A DNA stretch of 64,000 nt, taken from the NCBI GenBank assembly GCA_030280995.1, contig JASXTE010000001.1, positions 9,209,001 to 9,273,000 of the forward strand, in the 5' to 3' direction. The notes under the pieces are model-generated. The model saw nothing but the letters and a program-made list of their open reading frames with translations. It was not told the DNA's origin and searched no databases. The position numbers were made by a program, and so were the translations under genes. Shown here piece by piece: positions 1 to 11,039 of this stretch. The first letter of the stretch is position 1. Each line of letters opens with the position of its first letter. Source of the DNA: Hemileia vastatrix. Taxonomy: Eukaryota; Basidiomycota; Pucciniomycetes; Pucciniales; Zaghouaniaceae.

Positions 1-1902
1 ACCTTAAGAAATAGTGAATTGAAATATGGTGCCACTCAATTAGAGTGCTTAGCAGTTGTTTGGGCTCTTGAGAAACTTCATTACTACTTGGATGACCAAA
101 AATTTGAGTTGGTAACTGACTGTAGTGCTGTGAAATCTCTCTTAAACCTCAAAACACCTAACAGACATATGTTCAGGTGGCAACTTGCTGTTCAGGAATA
201 CAGAGGAAGGATGACTATTATCCACAGAGCTGGAAATGTTCACTCTAATGTTGATATGCTCTCCAGATTGCCTCTTCCAAATAATGACTCCAATCCTGCT
301 TATGTACCTGAGAATGACACTGTTCATATACATGGTATATTTATAGTTGATATGGAAGAAGAGTTATTACAGTTAATACTGGATTCATATGATAAAGATT
401 CTGACTTAAATAAATTAGTTACTATTTTGAATGATCCTAAGAATGCTTCAATTCAAGCATTAATAAAAACTCTTCCTGCAAAATACCAAAATGCTTTAAA
501 TAAAGGAAAGTTTTCTATTGAAGATGGTTATATTTATTATAGAAGGAAGCTTACCAATGTAATTGTTATTCCTCCTTCAATGAAAGAAACTATCCTCAAA
601 CTTTGTCATGATGACATATTAGCTGGTCATTTTGATCTTGAAAAAACATTGATTAGAATCAAAAACACTGCATGGTGGGCTAATATGTCTGAAGACACAA
701 AATTATATGTTGAATCTTGTGATTCCTGCCAAAAATCTAAAAGGTTAACAGGTAAAAGAGCAGGGTTGTTACAACATATTGAAGCACCTAGTGCTCCCTG
801 GCAAATCATTAATATGGATTTTGTCACTGGTCTTCCTGTTGCAGGTAAAGACAGCTTTAACTCTTGTTGGGTAATAGTTGATAGATTCACAAAAATGTGC
901 AAATTTATTCCAACCCACAAAGATGTATCCACCAAGGAATTAGCTTTCTTATGGTGGTCTTACATGTTTAATATTATTGGTTTTCCAAAAGCCATTATCT
1001 CTGATAGGGATCCAAAATTCACTTCTGAGTTTTGGACCTCTTTGATGGATATTTGTGGCTGTGAGTTAAAATTGTCTACAGCTCACCATCCTCAAACTGA
1101 TGGTCTAGCTGAAAGAATGATTCAAACTCTGGAAGATATGATTAGAAGGTATTGTGCCTTTGGTTTAGAATATAAAGACAATGACAGATTTACTCATGAT
1201 TGGGTCACTCTTTTGCCTGGTCTTGAATTTGCATATAATAGCACTGTTCATTCTGTCACTGAGAAAAAGCCGTTTGAGCTTTGGTTAGGTTATGTCCCAA
1301 ACACTCCTGCTCAGATTCTCAATAATAAATTACCTAAGTTGGAACTACATCCTGGTGTAAAATCTTTTATGCAAATGCAACAGCTATGCAGAAAACATGC
1401 TCAGAGTTGTATTGATAAAGCATTTGAATATGAAAAGAAAAGATGGGATAAATCCCATAAAGAATACACATTTAACAAGGGTGATGAAGTGTTGATCTCT
1501 ACTGTCCATTTCAATTTACAAGGTAACCACAAATTAAAAGATCCTTTTGTAGGACCATTTGTTGTTAAAAGAATGGTTGGTGATAATGCAGTAGAAGTTG
1601 TATTGTATTCTCCATATGATAGGAAACATCCTGTCTTTCCCATTTCTTTGCTTAAACCTTATACTTCCAACAGTGACTTATTTCCAAAAAGAAGAGGAAG
1701 ACCTAAGAAGAACCCTCAGGAAGTCACAGAAACAGCAGAAATTGATAAAATTCTCAATGATAGAATTATCACTTCTGAAAGAGGTACTGAATATTTATTG
1801 AGATATAAGAACAAATCATCTGAACATGATGCATGGATACCTGGCAAAGAAATTTCAAATCTGCCTGCTCTGTTGAAAAAATACAAAAAGAAAAAATCTT
1901 AG
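1..1902 (+). CDS. Ty3/gypsy polyprotein, RNase H-integrase-chromodomain part (element A, 5' end outside window)
   Basis: The frame is open from base 1, so the true start lies left of the window. The order visible is: end of RNase H (TDCSAVKSLL), an integrase HHCC zinc finger (H...H near residues 205-210, then CDSC), and the DDE core with all three acidic residues visible (NMDFVTG, SDRDPKF, and the glutamate in LAERMIQ). A GPF/Y-type segment (DPFVGPF) follows, then a C-terminal chromodomain-like stretch ending in a lysine run. No stop interrupts it. It is roughly 90% identical in protein to the same part of element C at 46,151-48,053, while many codons differ silently, which suggests both copies descend from recently selected elements. 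A polypurine tract and LTR follow within 40 bases. The assignment to a chromodomain gypsy is firm; activity cannot be judged from a partial copy. Confidence 0.93.
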   Translation, partial: TLRNSELKYGATQLECLAVVWALEKLHYYLDDQKFELVTDCSAVKSLLNLKTPNRHMFRWQLAVQEYRGRMTIIHRAGNVHSNVDMLSRLPLPNNDSNPAYVPENDTVHIHGIFIVDMEEELLQLILDSYDKDSDLNKLVTILNDPKNASIQALIKTLPAKYQNALNKGKFSIEDGYIYYRRKLTNVIVIPPSMKETILKLCHDDILAGHFDLEKTLIRIKNTAWWANMSEDTKLYVESCDSCQKSKRLTGKRAGLLQHIEAPSAPWQIINMDFVTGLPVAGKDSFNSCWVIVDRFTKMCKFIPTHKDVSTKELAFLWWSYMFNIIGFPKAIISDRDPKFTSEFWTSLMDICGCELKLSTAHHPQTDGLAERMIQTLEDMIRRYCAFGLEYKDNDRFTHDWVTLLPGLEFAYNSTVHSVTEKKPFELWLGYVPNTPAQILNNKLPKLELHPGVKSFMQMQQLCRKHAQSCIDKAFEYEKKRWDKSHKEYTFNKGDEVLISTVHFNLQGNHKLKDPFVGPFVVKRMVGDNAVEVVLYSPYDRKHPVFPISLLKPYTSNSDLFPKRRGRPKKNPQEVTETAEIDKILNDRIITSERGTEYLLRYKNKSSEHDAWIPGKEISNLPALLKKYKKKKS

Positions 1903-1924
1903 CATTTTTTTTATTGTTTTTTTT

Positions 1925-1936
1925 AGAGTGAGGGAG
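1925..1936 (+). promoter_or_regulatory. Polypurine tract of element A
   Basis: AGAGTGAGGGAG lies directly before the LTR start TGTCAGCC. The identical tract precedes the 3' LTR of element C at 48,077-48,088. In this family of elements it primes plus-strand DNA synthesis. Confidence 0.75.
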
Positions 1937-3172
1937 TGTCAGCCAGGCTATTCCAGGAGTCCAGTAAATGATATATAAATTATAAAACCTTAAAGAGTGG
2001 GTAAAACTTGTATTTAATGAATATAACTTAATATTTTATTACATAATGAAATTATATAAGAATTTTATTATATACAAATGTTACATTAAATTTATTGGTT
2101 ATATATATTTTTATATACAATTAAATTGAGCATAATATAATATATTCTACAAATAATGGCGCATTTTTATATATTTAATAATTATAAATTTATATTTAAT
2201 TAATTAAAAAACATATATTATAATTACAAGTGTAAATTTGATTTATAATATATTTAAATTAATTACTTAAATTTATATATTAACTAATACCTCTCATATG
2301 ACACTAAACAATTATTAAGGACGCTTCTTTTGACCCTTAATTGTGTTAGAAAAAAAACAAATAAATTAATTTGAACTAAATTGAGATTAATTGATTGTTT
2401 TGTTGCGTCAAATTATTTTTGTTTCACTTAAAATGTTCTCTAATCAGGATGGACCATCTGTTGGGAATTATATTTCTCATAGTTCCTATGTTTCCACTCT
2501 TGTTTAGTTATTTACTATTGTCACTTACTGATTTGGGGATTAATGGCGGGGAAATTGGATTCTTAATTGGGCTTTTAATTAATTGTTTCATGTTTTTCTC
2601 TATATTGTTATGTTTCATTTACTCTTTTTGATATATTTGTTTTATTTCTTTCTAATCATTGTATTTACTGATATAGTAGCGCTTCAGAGGACCCATTGCC
2701 TATAAAAGGGCCTTGGATAATCCCCTGTAGCCTTATCACTTATTATACACTCAACAATTTAAATACAATTTTTATATTATGTTTATATTCTTTTTATTAG
2801 TAATAAAAATCTAATTAAAATTTTATATAACAAATTAAAGGTTGCTTTAAGTCTGATAGTAATTATTTTGGTTGCCGCGCAGAACTCTTACTTAAGATAA
2901 TATTAATATTAATAAAACCAAGTTGTTGTCACCTCCCAGCTCACTTATCGTTGTTTTTCTCTCAATAAAATAAATAATTTTATTAAATTTTATTTTTTTT
3001 TATTACCCATACCTTTTTCCTCCTTCTCCTCCTCTCATTCCTTCTTCCATTTTCTCCTTCTTCTAGACGACCGGCCGACACTTATTTTACTTAAATAGAC
3101 ATGGTTTTATTTTGTTAATCCAACTCCCTTGGATTCTGCTTACAGCATGGCCACTTTAAGAGTTTTTCTACA
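1937..3172 (+). repeat. LTR of element A (about 1.24 kb)
   Basis: It starts TGTCAGCCAGGCTA right after the polypurine tract and ends near ...TTTTTCTACA, just before a primer-binding site. It holds a TATA box (TATAAAAG, 2701-2708). An inverted, 3'-truncated copy lies at about 7955-9155. The first 13 bases match the LTR of element C, whereas the last 45 bases resemble the end of the element B LTR (GGATTCTGCTTACAGCA in both). The right border is inferred from the primer-binding site and is uncertain by a few bases. Confidence 0.65.
2701..2708 (+). promoter_or_regulatory. TATA box in element A LTR
   Basis: TATAAAAG preceded by TTGCC. The same CCTATAAAAG context occurs in the element C LTRs (40,679 and 48,619) and in the inverted LTR near 8310. 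Confidence 0.5.
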
Positions 3173-3176
3173 TTGG

Positions 3177-3193
3177 TGGCACCCAATGTGGGG
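3177..3193 (+). promoter_or_regulatory. Retroelement primer-binding site
   Basis: TGGCACCCAATGTGGGG follows the LTR end. It differs by two transitions from the primer-binding site of element B (39,077-39,093, minus strand), and the leader downstream (to about 3290) also matches the B leader, including an AAGAGGCTTATTT block. So a second, 5'-type internal region begins here directly after the 3' LTR of element A. Confidence 0.6.
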
Positions 3194-3323
3194 TTCAAAT
3201 TTACTGGCTTTTAATCAATCTTACTTGGTACTTGGACACTCTTAGCCCACAAGAGGCTTATTTAATGAAGTCTTATACTCTTTTAATGGGTTAATCTTAT
3301 ATTTTTGTGATTTCTTTTGCTTC

Positions 3324-3644
3324 TGTTTAAGGATTTGGTTGAGAGGTGGGGAGGAGGAGCACTATGGGCGCTATGCTTTGTAAAGATGCCAAAGAGTGGA
3401 TATTGCATAAGGGGATTATATGAGGAAAGTTCTGTGGAGCGCTCCTCATCAGACAACTTATCTAGCAATCTAGTTACTCTCTAGTCTCACTTTCAATTGG
3501 CATAGTCAGTCCCCTCTTCTCTCACTGTTTGAAGTCCCAAAATAGTAAGTCTTATTATTTAGTTTCACTTCTGTATCCAGAATAGTCAGTTCTGTATTAG
3601 GCTAGTGTTAGCGCTAGTGGTAGTTGGCTTTCTTAGTTCTTATA
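3324..3644 (+). repeat. 5' LTR of element E
   Basis: Starts TGTTTAAGGATTTGGTTGAG and is alignable end to end with 14,774-15,084, with many substitutions. It is inserted in the leader of the preceding element. Confidence 0.7.
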
Positions 3645-3663
3645 ATTTTTTCCAATCTTAATT

Positions 3664-3924
3664 CACTACGCAATATAGGGGGTGGACTTGCTAGCAAGTC
3701 CTCAACCTGAACTCAGATGGAACTCAGATGGAACTCAGACTGAACTCATAATGAACCCATACTGAACTCTACTTGAATACCCAACTAAAACTGTTCTGCT
3801 GAGTGGTGTTCATCCCTGATTGTATGGTTCCTTTGTCAATAGCTCAATGTGTGTTCAATCTGTGGTGAGTTTGGGTCCAAGTTTGCGGACTCGCTAGCAA
3901 GTCCGCCCCCCATATTGTGTGGTG
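3664..3924 (+). mobile_element. MITE copy 1 with palindromic terminal repeats
   Basis: The ends are inverted repeats of about 38 bp: CACTACGCAATATAGGGGGT... and, reversed, CACCACACAATATGGGGGGC.... Each TIR contains the palindrome GACTTGCTAGCAAGTC or a one-base variant. ATT flanks both sides, a likely 3-bp target duplication. The interior has a short imperfect array of TGAACTCAGA-like units. It has no coding capacity. A second copy lies at 9756-9983 in the opposite orientation. Confidence 0.75.
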
Positions 3925-4009
3925 ATTGGTGCACTACCAAAGAACAATGAACCCCTCATTTCAACCTGATGCATCAATCCTCAATTCAATGTAAGAGAAA
4001 ATTTAACAC

Positions 4010-4670
4010 TTGCAAGAACAAAACACAATACTCATGGAACATCTAGAGGAGGAAAGGCCCTCATACTGTGGCCCTACAGAAGCAGAACTGGACACCACTG
4101 AAGCTGAGGCAGAGGCATGGCCCACAACACCAGCACTGCTTGTTAAAGGCCCAAATATTGCTGTCCCAGAAATATTCAATGGAAAGCAAGGTCCCCAGGT
4201 TGATCAGTATGCATTGCAGGTAAATCTTTATGTCCTGCTCAGCTGCTATCAGTTCCCAGATGAGAAATTGAAAATTGTATTTGCAATCTCATACCTCACA
4301 GACAAGGCGGTGTGCTGGGAGAGGCCATACAAAGGAACTCCTTGGAAATGGAAAGTTTGAAACAGATTTCTGTCATTTCATGGCAGCATTTAAATTAGAA
4401 TTTGGTGACCCCTATATGGCCACAAACTCAGAGCATGCTCTCAACCAGTTGTGACAGAAACACTCTGTTGCTGAGTATGTTTCCAAATTCTGGGGCCACA
4501 CTAGCTATGTTACAACATGGGGGGAAGGAGCACTCATTTATCACTTCAGAAATGGACTCTCACAAAAAATAAGGAACACCCTAATCAGTAACCCTTGTTC
4601 AACCTCCCTCCAATTGCAGTGGTACACATCTTTCAAAGACACAGCAAAAGTCTTAGAAGTGTAGAAATGA
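4010..4670 (+). pseudogene. gag relic of element E, N-terminal part
   Basis: The first part (4010-4360; ATG at 4034) reads through an acidic leader and then PEIFNGKQGPQVDQYALQ, typical of the start of a retrotransposon gag domain. A frameshift at about 4350 moves the frame to FETDFCHFMAAFKLEFGDP and on to EYVSKFWGHTSYVTTWGE, with one TGA in NQL-stop-QKHS where CGA (Arg) is likely. It ends in TSFKDTA, where foreign sequence interrupts the gag. Recognition rests on the gag motif order; it is not functional. Confidence 0.65.
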
Positions 4671-5915
4671 CTCAGTTCTCCAAAGCGCAACAATGGGGTT
4701 GCCAAGAAGGATGGTTACAGAAGCGCAACTAAGGGGTCTTCAAAAGCACAGGAAAAGATAGACTCTCTTTGCACACTTTTTTAGGGGCATTATTTATATA
4801 CAAGCATAAGCAATCAGAGAAAAAGTAGAAAAGTATAAAGGACTATAAAACAAGACTATAATATGTACTTGAAGAAATCATGACCAGTGTTAGAAGCATA
4901 GTATGAGTTAAGAGGTATGCAGCAATAAGAAAGGGTATGAGTTTCACACTTAGAGATATGTGATAATCTTTAGATGTAAGCTACAAATGCACAGAAGTGG
5001 TAGAAACTTAGATAGGAAAAAGTAGTGCTGGAAGGATGAGTGGGTTGATAATCAGCACTCAACTAATAGAAGAAAAAAGAAGTAATACTTGAGGGAGGGG
5101 TACTTTCTTTGTGAAAAGGGTCTCACAATTACTGGATACTCACACAGAAAGTGCTGGTTGCTATAATAGGTATGAAAGGCAGTCCAGTACTTATTATATA
5201 GTCAGTAATCTCAAGAAGTATAGGGTATGTATGAAAAGGTTAAGCATAAGATGCTAATAGTAGTTCTACAATATTTTTTCAAGTGCTATTAGAACCAGGG
5301 TTAATGCTAAAAAATGTACTTAGAATATTGAGATACTTAGATAAAACTTGATAATCTTGTATTAGCGCTGATCTTATGTAGGAGAACCAGTAGGGGAAGG
5401 AAGCATAGGAGAAAGGTTTTGAACATACAGGTATATAAAAGAGAACACACTCTTGAAAAGAAGAAGAAGAAGAGGAGTTTGTAGAAAGTATAGAGTGAAA
5501 TAGATTTATTATTATACATAGATAATAAGTATAGATATATTTTATTTTTTGTACACATTGGATGTGCATACCAGAAGTAGCACTGTAGAGTTATTTTGTT
5601 GCTACATTAGGGATAGTAATAGATAGAATGCTTCAAGAGGGAGTGATGGAGAATACTAGTGCTTACTGAGAATAGATATAGCCAACAGATAGATTACTTA
5701 TATTAAAATATATTATTTCTTTCTTTGAAAAATATCTCTATAAATCCATTCTACTTTCTTCCCCAAAAATATACAACCACACTTATAATAAATGCTTTCA
5801 CTGTCTTTAAATATTAGAGTGGCAGGCACTTCCTTTTTTGAATTAGTTTTAGAAAGGAGAACCAACCCATCTCAGATTGTGTCTACATCTTAGCATCATA
5901 TAACTTACTTTCTAC
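4670..5915. repeat. Left arm of a large inverted repeat
   Basis: Sequence that interrupts the gag relic. Its portion from about 5100 to 5890 reappears in reverse complement at about 7070-7900 (for example GCATACCAGAAGTAGCACTG at 5566 against its complement near 7430). It holds a purine run, CTTCAAGAGGGAGTGA (near 5631), like the tracts that precede LTRs, so the arms may be the 3' end plus LTR of an unidentified retroelement. I find no convincing gene in it. Confidence 0.55.
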
Positions 5916-5916
5916 A

Positions 5917-6100
5917 GTGCTCATGGAACTAGCCATCCAAATGGACAATGAGTTCACACATCATCAAATCAATGGTTGGAGTGGCACTTGTCAGTGGCGC
6001 AACTATCCCCGTCAAGCAGGGAAAGCTCCAGGGACCCAAATACCATGGACATTGATGCAGTCAATGTACACAGCGCTAGTTGGAAGAAAATATTTACTTA
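5917..6100 (+). pseudogene. gag fragment of element E
   Basis: Encodes LMELAIQMDNEFTHHQ and WSGTCQWRNY, the gag segment that should follow the one ending at 4670. The same segment recurs, diverged, at 10,565-10,720. It is cut off by the repeat tract that follows. Confidence 0.5.
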
Positions 6101-6164
6101 TCTGTGTTTAAATCAACCCTGAATTTTAATTTATCTGTACTCCTGACTCTTTATCTGCTTGCAT

Positions 6165-6500
6165 TCATATTACTTCATTTATTACTGCATATTTTTCTAC
6201 CTGCATGCTGTTCCTGCTTCCTGCATCTTTATCTACCTGCATGTTTTTCTAGTTCCCTGCATCTTTATCTGCCTGCTTCTGTTCTTGCATCTGCATTTTC
6301 ATCTACCTGCATAATTTTCCAGTTTCCTGCATCTTTTATCTACTTGCATCTATCCCTGCATCTGTATCTATTCCTGCCTCTGCATCTATTCCTGCATCTG
6401 TATCTATCCCTGTATCTGCATTTATCCCTGAATCTGCATCTTTACCTACCTGCATTTCTATTTCTGAATTCCTCCCTGCATCTATCTTTTACTCCTGTAT
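6165..6500. repeat. Minisatellite of CCTGCATCTRTATCTA-like units
   Basis: Irregular tandem units of about 12-18 bp built on CTGCATCT and TATCTA. One frame stays open across it (6080-6502, Leu/Tyr-rich) only because of the repeat; I do not treat that as a gene. 6500-7070 is AT-rich with no recognisable gene. Confidence 0.65.
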
Positions 6501-7069
6501 AATTTATTCATTTATATTCTTTATTTTATTCTTTTCTTGTATTTGTTAATTTATTCCTTAATTTATTATTTGATCTTTACTCTTTTGTAAGCTATTCCAC
6601 TGTTCCTAGCTGACACTTCCTCTCCTCATTGCCATCCTCCACCAAATCATTTTTGATGGGCACCTCCCAAATGTCTTCAACAATTTCCTGATCTTTGGGA
6701 ATTGATTAAAATTTGGTTGAAGAAAATTGACCCTTGACAGCTGAGTTCTTTTCCAAAGCATCACATGCTACCCAGAATTATCAACAAAACTAGCACTTCT
6801 TGTGAGGACCTTGTGATGCAGTGCTCTCCACACAAAAGAAATGCATAGCTATGCAGGATGTGCACACTATCTTGAATTGGCACATGGTAACCCTTCTGTC
6901 AGCTTGGGGGTAAAGAAGAGTAGGGGAGGGGTTGTTACTATAAGTCATGATAAAGATATTAAAATTAAAACTATTTACTAACTCTATTAAAAAAAAATTT
7001 TCAAAAAGAGTGAAATGAAGAATATAAGTTAATGAAGAGTTCTCATGCTCAGCAGAGCTCATGTTTTAT

Positions 7070-7955
7070 ACCTGGGAATTGGTCATGCACCACATTGTAG
7101 AAAGAAAAGTTCTATAATACTAAGCTATAGACACAATCTGAGATGGGTTGGTAATCCTTTCTAAATCTAATTTTAAAAGAATTTCCTGCCACTCTAATAT
7201 TTAAAGACAGTGAAAGAAAGTTTTTTAAGTGTGGTTATTTATATTTTGTGGAGAAGAAAATAGAATAAACCCTGTAGAGATTTAAGAAAGAGTGATATAT
7301 CTTAATATAAGTAATCAATCTGTTGGCTAAATCTATTCTCAGTAAGAGCTTGAATTCTGAGTCACTCCCTCTTGAAGTGCTCTATCTAATACTATCTTTA
7401 CTGTAGCAATAAAATAACTCTACAGTGCTACTTCTGGTATGCACACCCATTATTTAAAAAAATTAAAATATATCTATTTCTCTTTTGTCTATATCAAAAA
7501 TATCTACTGCTATTTCTTCACAACCAGACTTCCCCTTTAAAAGATGAGTGTTTTTTTATATACCTGTATGCTCAGCAGCCTTCTCCTATGCTCTTTTCCC
7601 TATGCAAGCTCAATGCTAATACAATGATATCAAATGGTAACTAAGTATCTCAATGATCTATGTACATATGTTAGTATGATTTTTGGTTCCAATAGCTCCT
7701 GAAACATTTGTGAAAGTACAGATATTAGCACCTAACACTCTACCTTTGTACATACCCACACTTTTTGAGATCCCTGACTAAATAATAGGTACTGTACTTC
7801 CTTCCATACCTATTGTAATGACCCACACTCACCATATGAGTCCCTACTCATAGTGAAACCCTCCACACTAAGCAAATGACTTCCCTATCTCAAATCTTAC
7901 TTTGCTTATCTCTTCTTTGAGCGCTTCTTGCAACCTATTTGTCTTCCTAGCTATT
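7070..7955. repeat. Right arm of the large inverted repeat
   Basis: Reverse complement, with about 10-15% differences by eye, of 5100-5890. It abuts the truncated end of the inverted A-type LTR. Confidence 0.55.
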
Positions 7956-9155
7956 GGCGGATCATCTATAAGAAGGAGAAGAAGATGGACAATAAAGGAT
8001 TTTAAAAGTAATAAGAAATAAATGAACTAGATGAGTTATTTAAAGGATTACAATGACAATTTTTGGGGAATGACACAATAGTAGATTTGATTGATATTTA
8101 ATATATTTATGTTAATAAGTTATATTTCAATGCACGGCAATCAATTCTTGTTATTAATAGACTTATCGCAACCTTAGTGTTATATAGAATTTAGATTAGA
8201 GTTTTAGTACTAATAAAAATAATAATAATTGTATTATATTTAAAAATATGATAAAGTAGTGAGTATAATAAGTGATGAGCTACCAGAGAGGTTTCCAAAG
8301 CCCTTTTATAGGCAAAAGGACCTTCTGGAGCAATCCAATAGTATTTACAAAAAAGTAAGATAATGTGAAACAAATGATTAAAATAATTTAATTAAAAACA
8401 TACAAAATAAGAACAATGAATAAAACCCCTGAATAAGCAACTACTTTTCTTATCATAAAGTTCCAAAAAGGAATAGAATTAATATAACAAATAACTACAT
8501 GAGTATTAAAACTGAGAACTGTGAGAAAGAGATCTAAAACAAGTAATACAAATAGCTGAAAAGGTTTAATTAAAACAAAAGGAATTATTTTCACACTATT
8601 AATAAATCTTAATTCAGTATAAGAAAAATTAAATTAATCATTTTAACTATTTCAATTAATTTAATTATTAAATTAATTGAAACAACTAATTAATTTAATA
8701 AAATAACTTATTTAGAATGAGAAATTAAATTTATCATATTAAATAAATATTTTAATTAATTTAGTAATTTTAGTGACACAATTAAGGGTCAAGGAAACAT
8801 CCAATATTTATGGATAGTATTATGTGATAAGTTGTATTTAGTTTATATAAATTTTATTATTGAAATTTTAATTACAGTGTAAGTTGAATTTACACCTATA
8901 ATATAATTTTAGATAATATATTTATTTATTTAGAAATACATAAAAAGTGCACCATGATATTATAGAATATAATATTTTTTTATGTAATAAAACTTATTTA
9001 ATAATAAAATTAAGTATAGTAATTATTTTATTTATTCATAAAATATTTATAGTTTTATTTTAATAATTTATTGTAATTAAATAATGTTATTCCTTTATAT
9101 GATTGCAGTAATTTATTATATAAATTACTGGGCTCCTGAGATAGCCTGGCTGACA
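7955..9155 (-). repeat. Inverted, truncated A-type LTR
   Basis: Read on the minus strand it begins TGTCAGCCAGGCTAT at 9155 and follows the LTR at 1937-3172 over most of its length. Shared landmarks are GACCCTTAATTGTGT, the TATA-box context CCTATAAAAGGG (plus 8300-8320) and CTTATTATACTCA. The last 100 or so bases of the LTR are missing. A purine-rich stretch lies just right of 9155. Confidence 0.65.
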
Positions 9156-9289
9156 CTAGCACTACCTTCTTTCTTTAACATGTTTTTCATCTCCATGGGC
9201 AGACACAGATTCATCTAAAAGACATCGCTCTTATCTAAGTGTGAAGCTCATACCATTTCTTGTCACTGCTGCCTAAATCCATATTATGC

Positions 9290-9750
9290 GTCTAGCACTG
9301 TCCCTGACTCTGAAAGTACATACAATATTTTCTTGTCCTATAGTCCATTATGTACTTCCCCTGACCTTTTTTTTTCTTTCTTTGACTTGTAAATCCATAT
9401 TACACAAAAAAACTGTGCATGGAGAGTCTAATTTTTCTGCACTTCTGAAAAACCCTTTGTTGAAATTCTTCAACCATTCTACCTGGCAACCCCTTAGTTG
9501 TGCTTGCTGCAAACTGCAACATTGCTGTGTTACTTCCAGATGTGTACCACAACCTGAGACTCAAAGCAAAATTCAATCTTTTAATCAATATACCAGTACA
9601 CAAATCCATACTCAAAGTGCAGAAAGCAACATCTACCTAGTAACTGCTTTTCCCCTTTGTTGTCTTGATTCAAAAACATTATCAGCTGCGCTATCTAAAA
9701 CTTAAATCTAAATTAGTCAATCATCTGCTTATACTTTTCAACTTTAAGAA
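9290..9750 (-). pseudogene. Possible gag relic
   Basis: On the minus strand, GTGGTACACATCT and a GGGGTTGCCAG context match the end of the element E gag at 4616-4700. No frame stays open for long. It is identified by nucleotide resemblance only, so the call is weak. Confidence 0.3.
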
Positions 9751-9755
9751 AATTC

Positions 9756-9983
9756 CACCACACAATATGGGGGGCGGACTTGCTAGCAAGTCTGCAACCT
9801 TGGACCCAAACTCATCACAGATTGAACACACATTGAGCTATTGACAAAGGAACCATACAATCAGGGACGAAAACCACTCAGAAGAGCAGTTTTAGGTGGG
9901 TGTTCAAGTAGAGTTCAGTCTGAGTTCCATCTGAGTTCAGTTGAAGGACCTTCTAGCAAGTCCACCCCCTATATTGTGTAGTT
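9756..9983 (-). mobile_element. MITE copy 2 with palindromic terminal repeats
   Basis: Same family as 3664-3924 in reverse orientation. Its left TIR has the intact palindrome GACTTGCTAGCAAGTC; the right TIR has a degenerate one. 9984-10,550 shows no gene I can identify; it is probably diverged retroelement sequence. Confidence 0.7.
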
Positions 9984-10559
9984 TGTGCAGTGTATTAGTG
10001 CTTGGATCAATGGTATAGTTTCAATTTTGGCTTATTGTGTGTTTAAGGGTAATTAAAGGTTTGTGAGTAGGAGTAAGAGTAAGGTTAAAGGATCTGTGGG
10101 TTATATAGGATGGTCAGTGATAAATTAAGGGCAGTTTATTAAAGGGGTTAATGCAAGGTAGATTTTTCTATATAATTGGGGGGATTTGGTTTGGCATTCC
10201 TTAGAATTAAATCATAATATTGTTGTGATAGTAGTTAAATATATATCAAGCTATTATTGTTTCTTACCTTTCTTAATAATAAGTTTCTGTTCAAACTTCT
10301 AAACTTCTAAACTGCTTTTGATTATTAATTTCAAACCCTTTGTGATATCCCTTGAATTTCAGTGTTACTCTACCATACATTATTATTCATCTCAAACTTA
10401 CCTCAAAGAAAGTGATTTATCTTTGGCATATCTTTGAACCACTTCCTTGAAGTATTCCTCTGTGCTTCAAAGTAGTACTCAATCACCTTTTCCAATCTCA
10501 CTTACTCAGGAACACCCTTGAGCTTGTGCTTAAGCCATCCAGTGGCACAAACTCTCTCT

Positions 10560-10900
10560 GGGCACTCATGGAACTGGATATCCAAATCCATAACAAGTTT
10601 ATGCATCAATGAATGGATGTTTGGAGTGGCACTTTTCAGTGGCGCAACTATGCCTCATTGAGCAGGGAAAGCTCCAGGGGCCCAACTGCACTGGATATCA
10701 ATGCAGTAAATGCACAAGGTGCTAGTGGGAGGAAAAGTCTTTCAGATGAAGGATACCAAAGATGCATGTGTAAAGGCTTGTCTATAAGGTGTGAAAGAAG
10801 TGGTCACATGGCAAGGGGGTGTAGAGGGAAAATCAGGGTTAGAAACATAATGGATAGCACAGGAAAGGCGCAGGTAAAAGACAATTCTTGGGAGTGAAGG
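10560..10900 (+). pseudogene. gag relic with degenerate zinc knuckle (element E)
   Basis: Carries the LMELDIQIHNKF and WSGTFQWRNY segment, then a nucleocapsid-like RCERSGHMARGC in which the first cysteine of a C-x2-C-x4-H-x4-C knuckle appears to be lost (SIRC). A stop lies just before MDVWSG. This copy leads into the protease and pol remnants downstream. Confidence 0.6.
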
Positions 10901-11039
10901 TTGTGCCGTCCTTGAGTGGATTAGAGGGAAAGGATAAGGGGAATTAAGTAGAATAATTATCAGCATGTAAGCCACAGGAAGTGAATGATAATTTTATTAT
11001 ACTGAACTTGCCTTTAATGACCATTGATGCCACAAAAAA

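Noticed and set aside
6080..6502. Open frame of 140 codons
   Set aside because: It is a Leu/Tyr-rich translation of a minisatellite with no domain and no conserved context.
9286..9705. Open frame of 139 codons on the plus strand
   Set aside because: No family resemblance; the minus strand of the same stretch resembles gag nucleotides, so it is a shadow.
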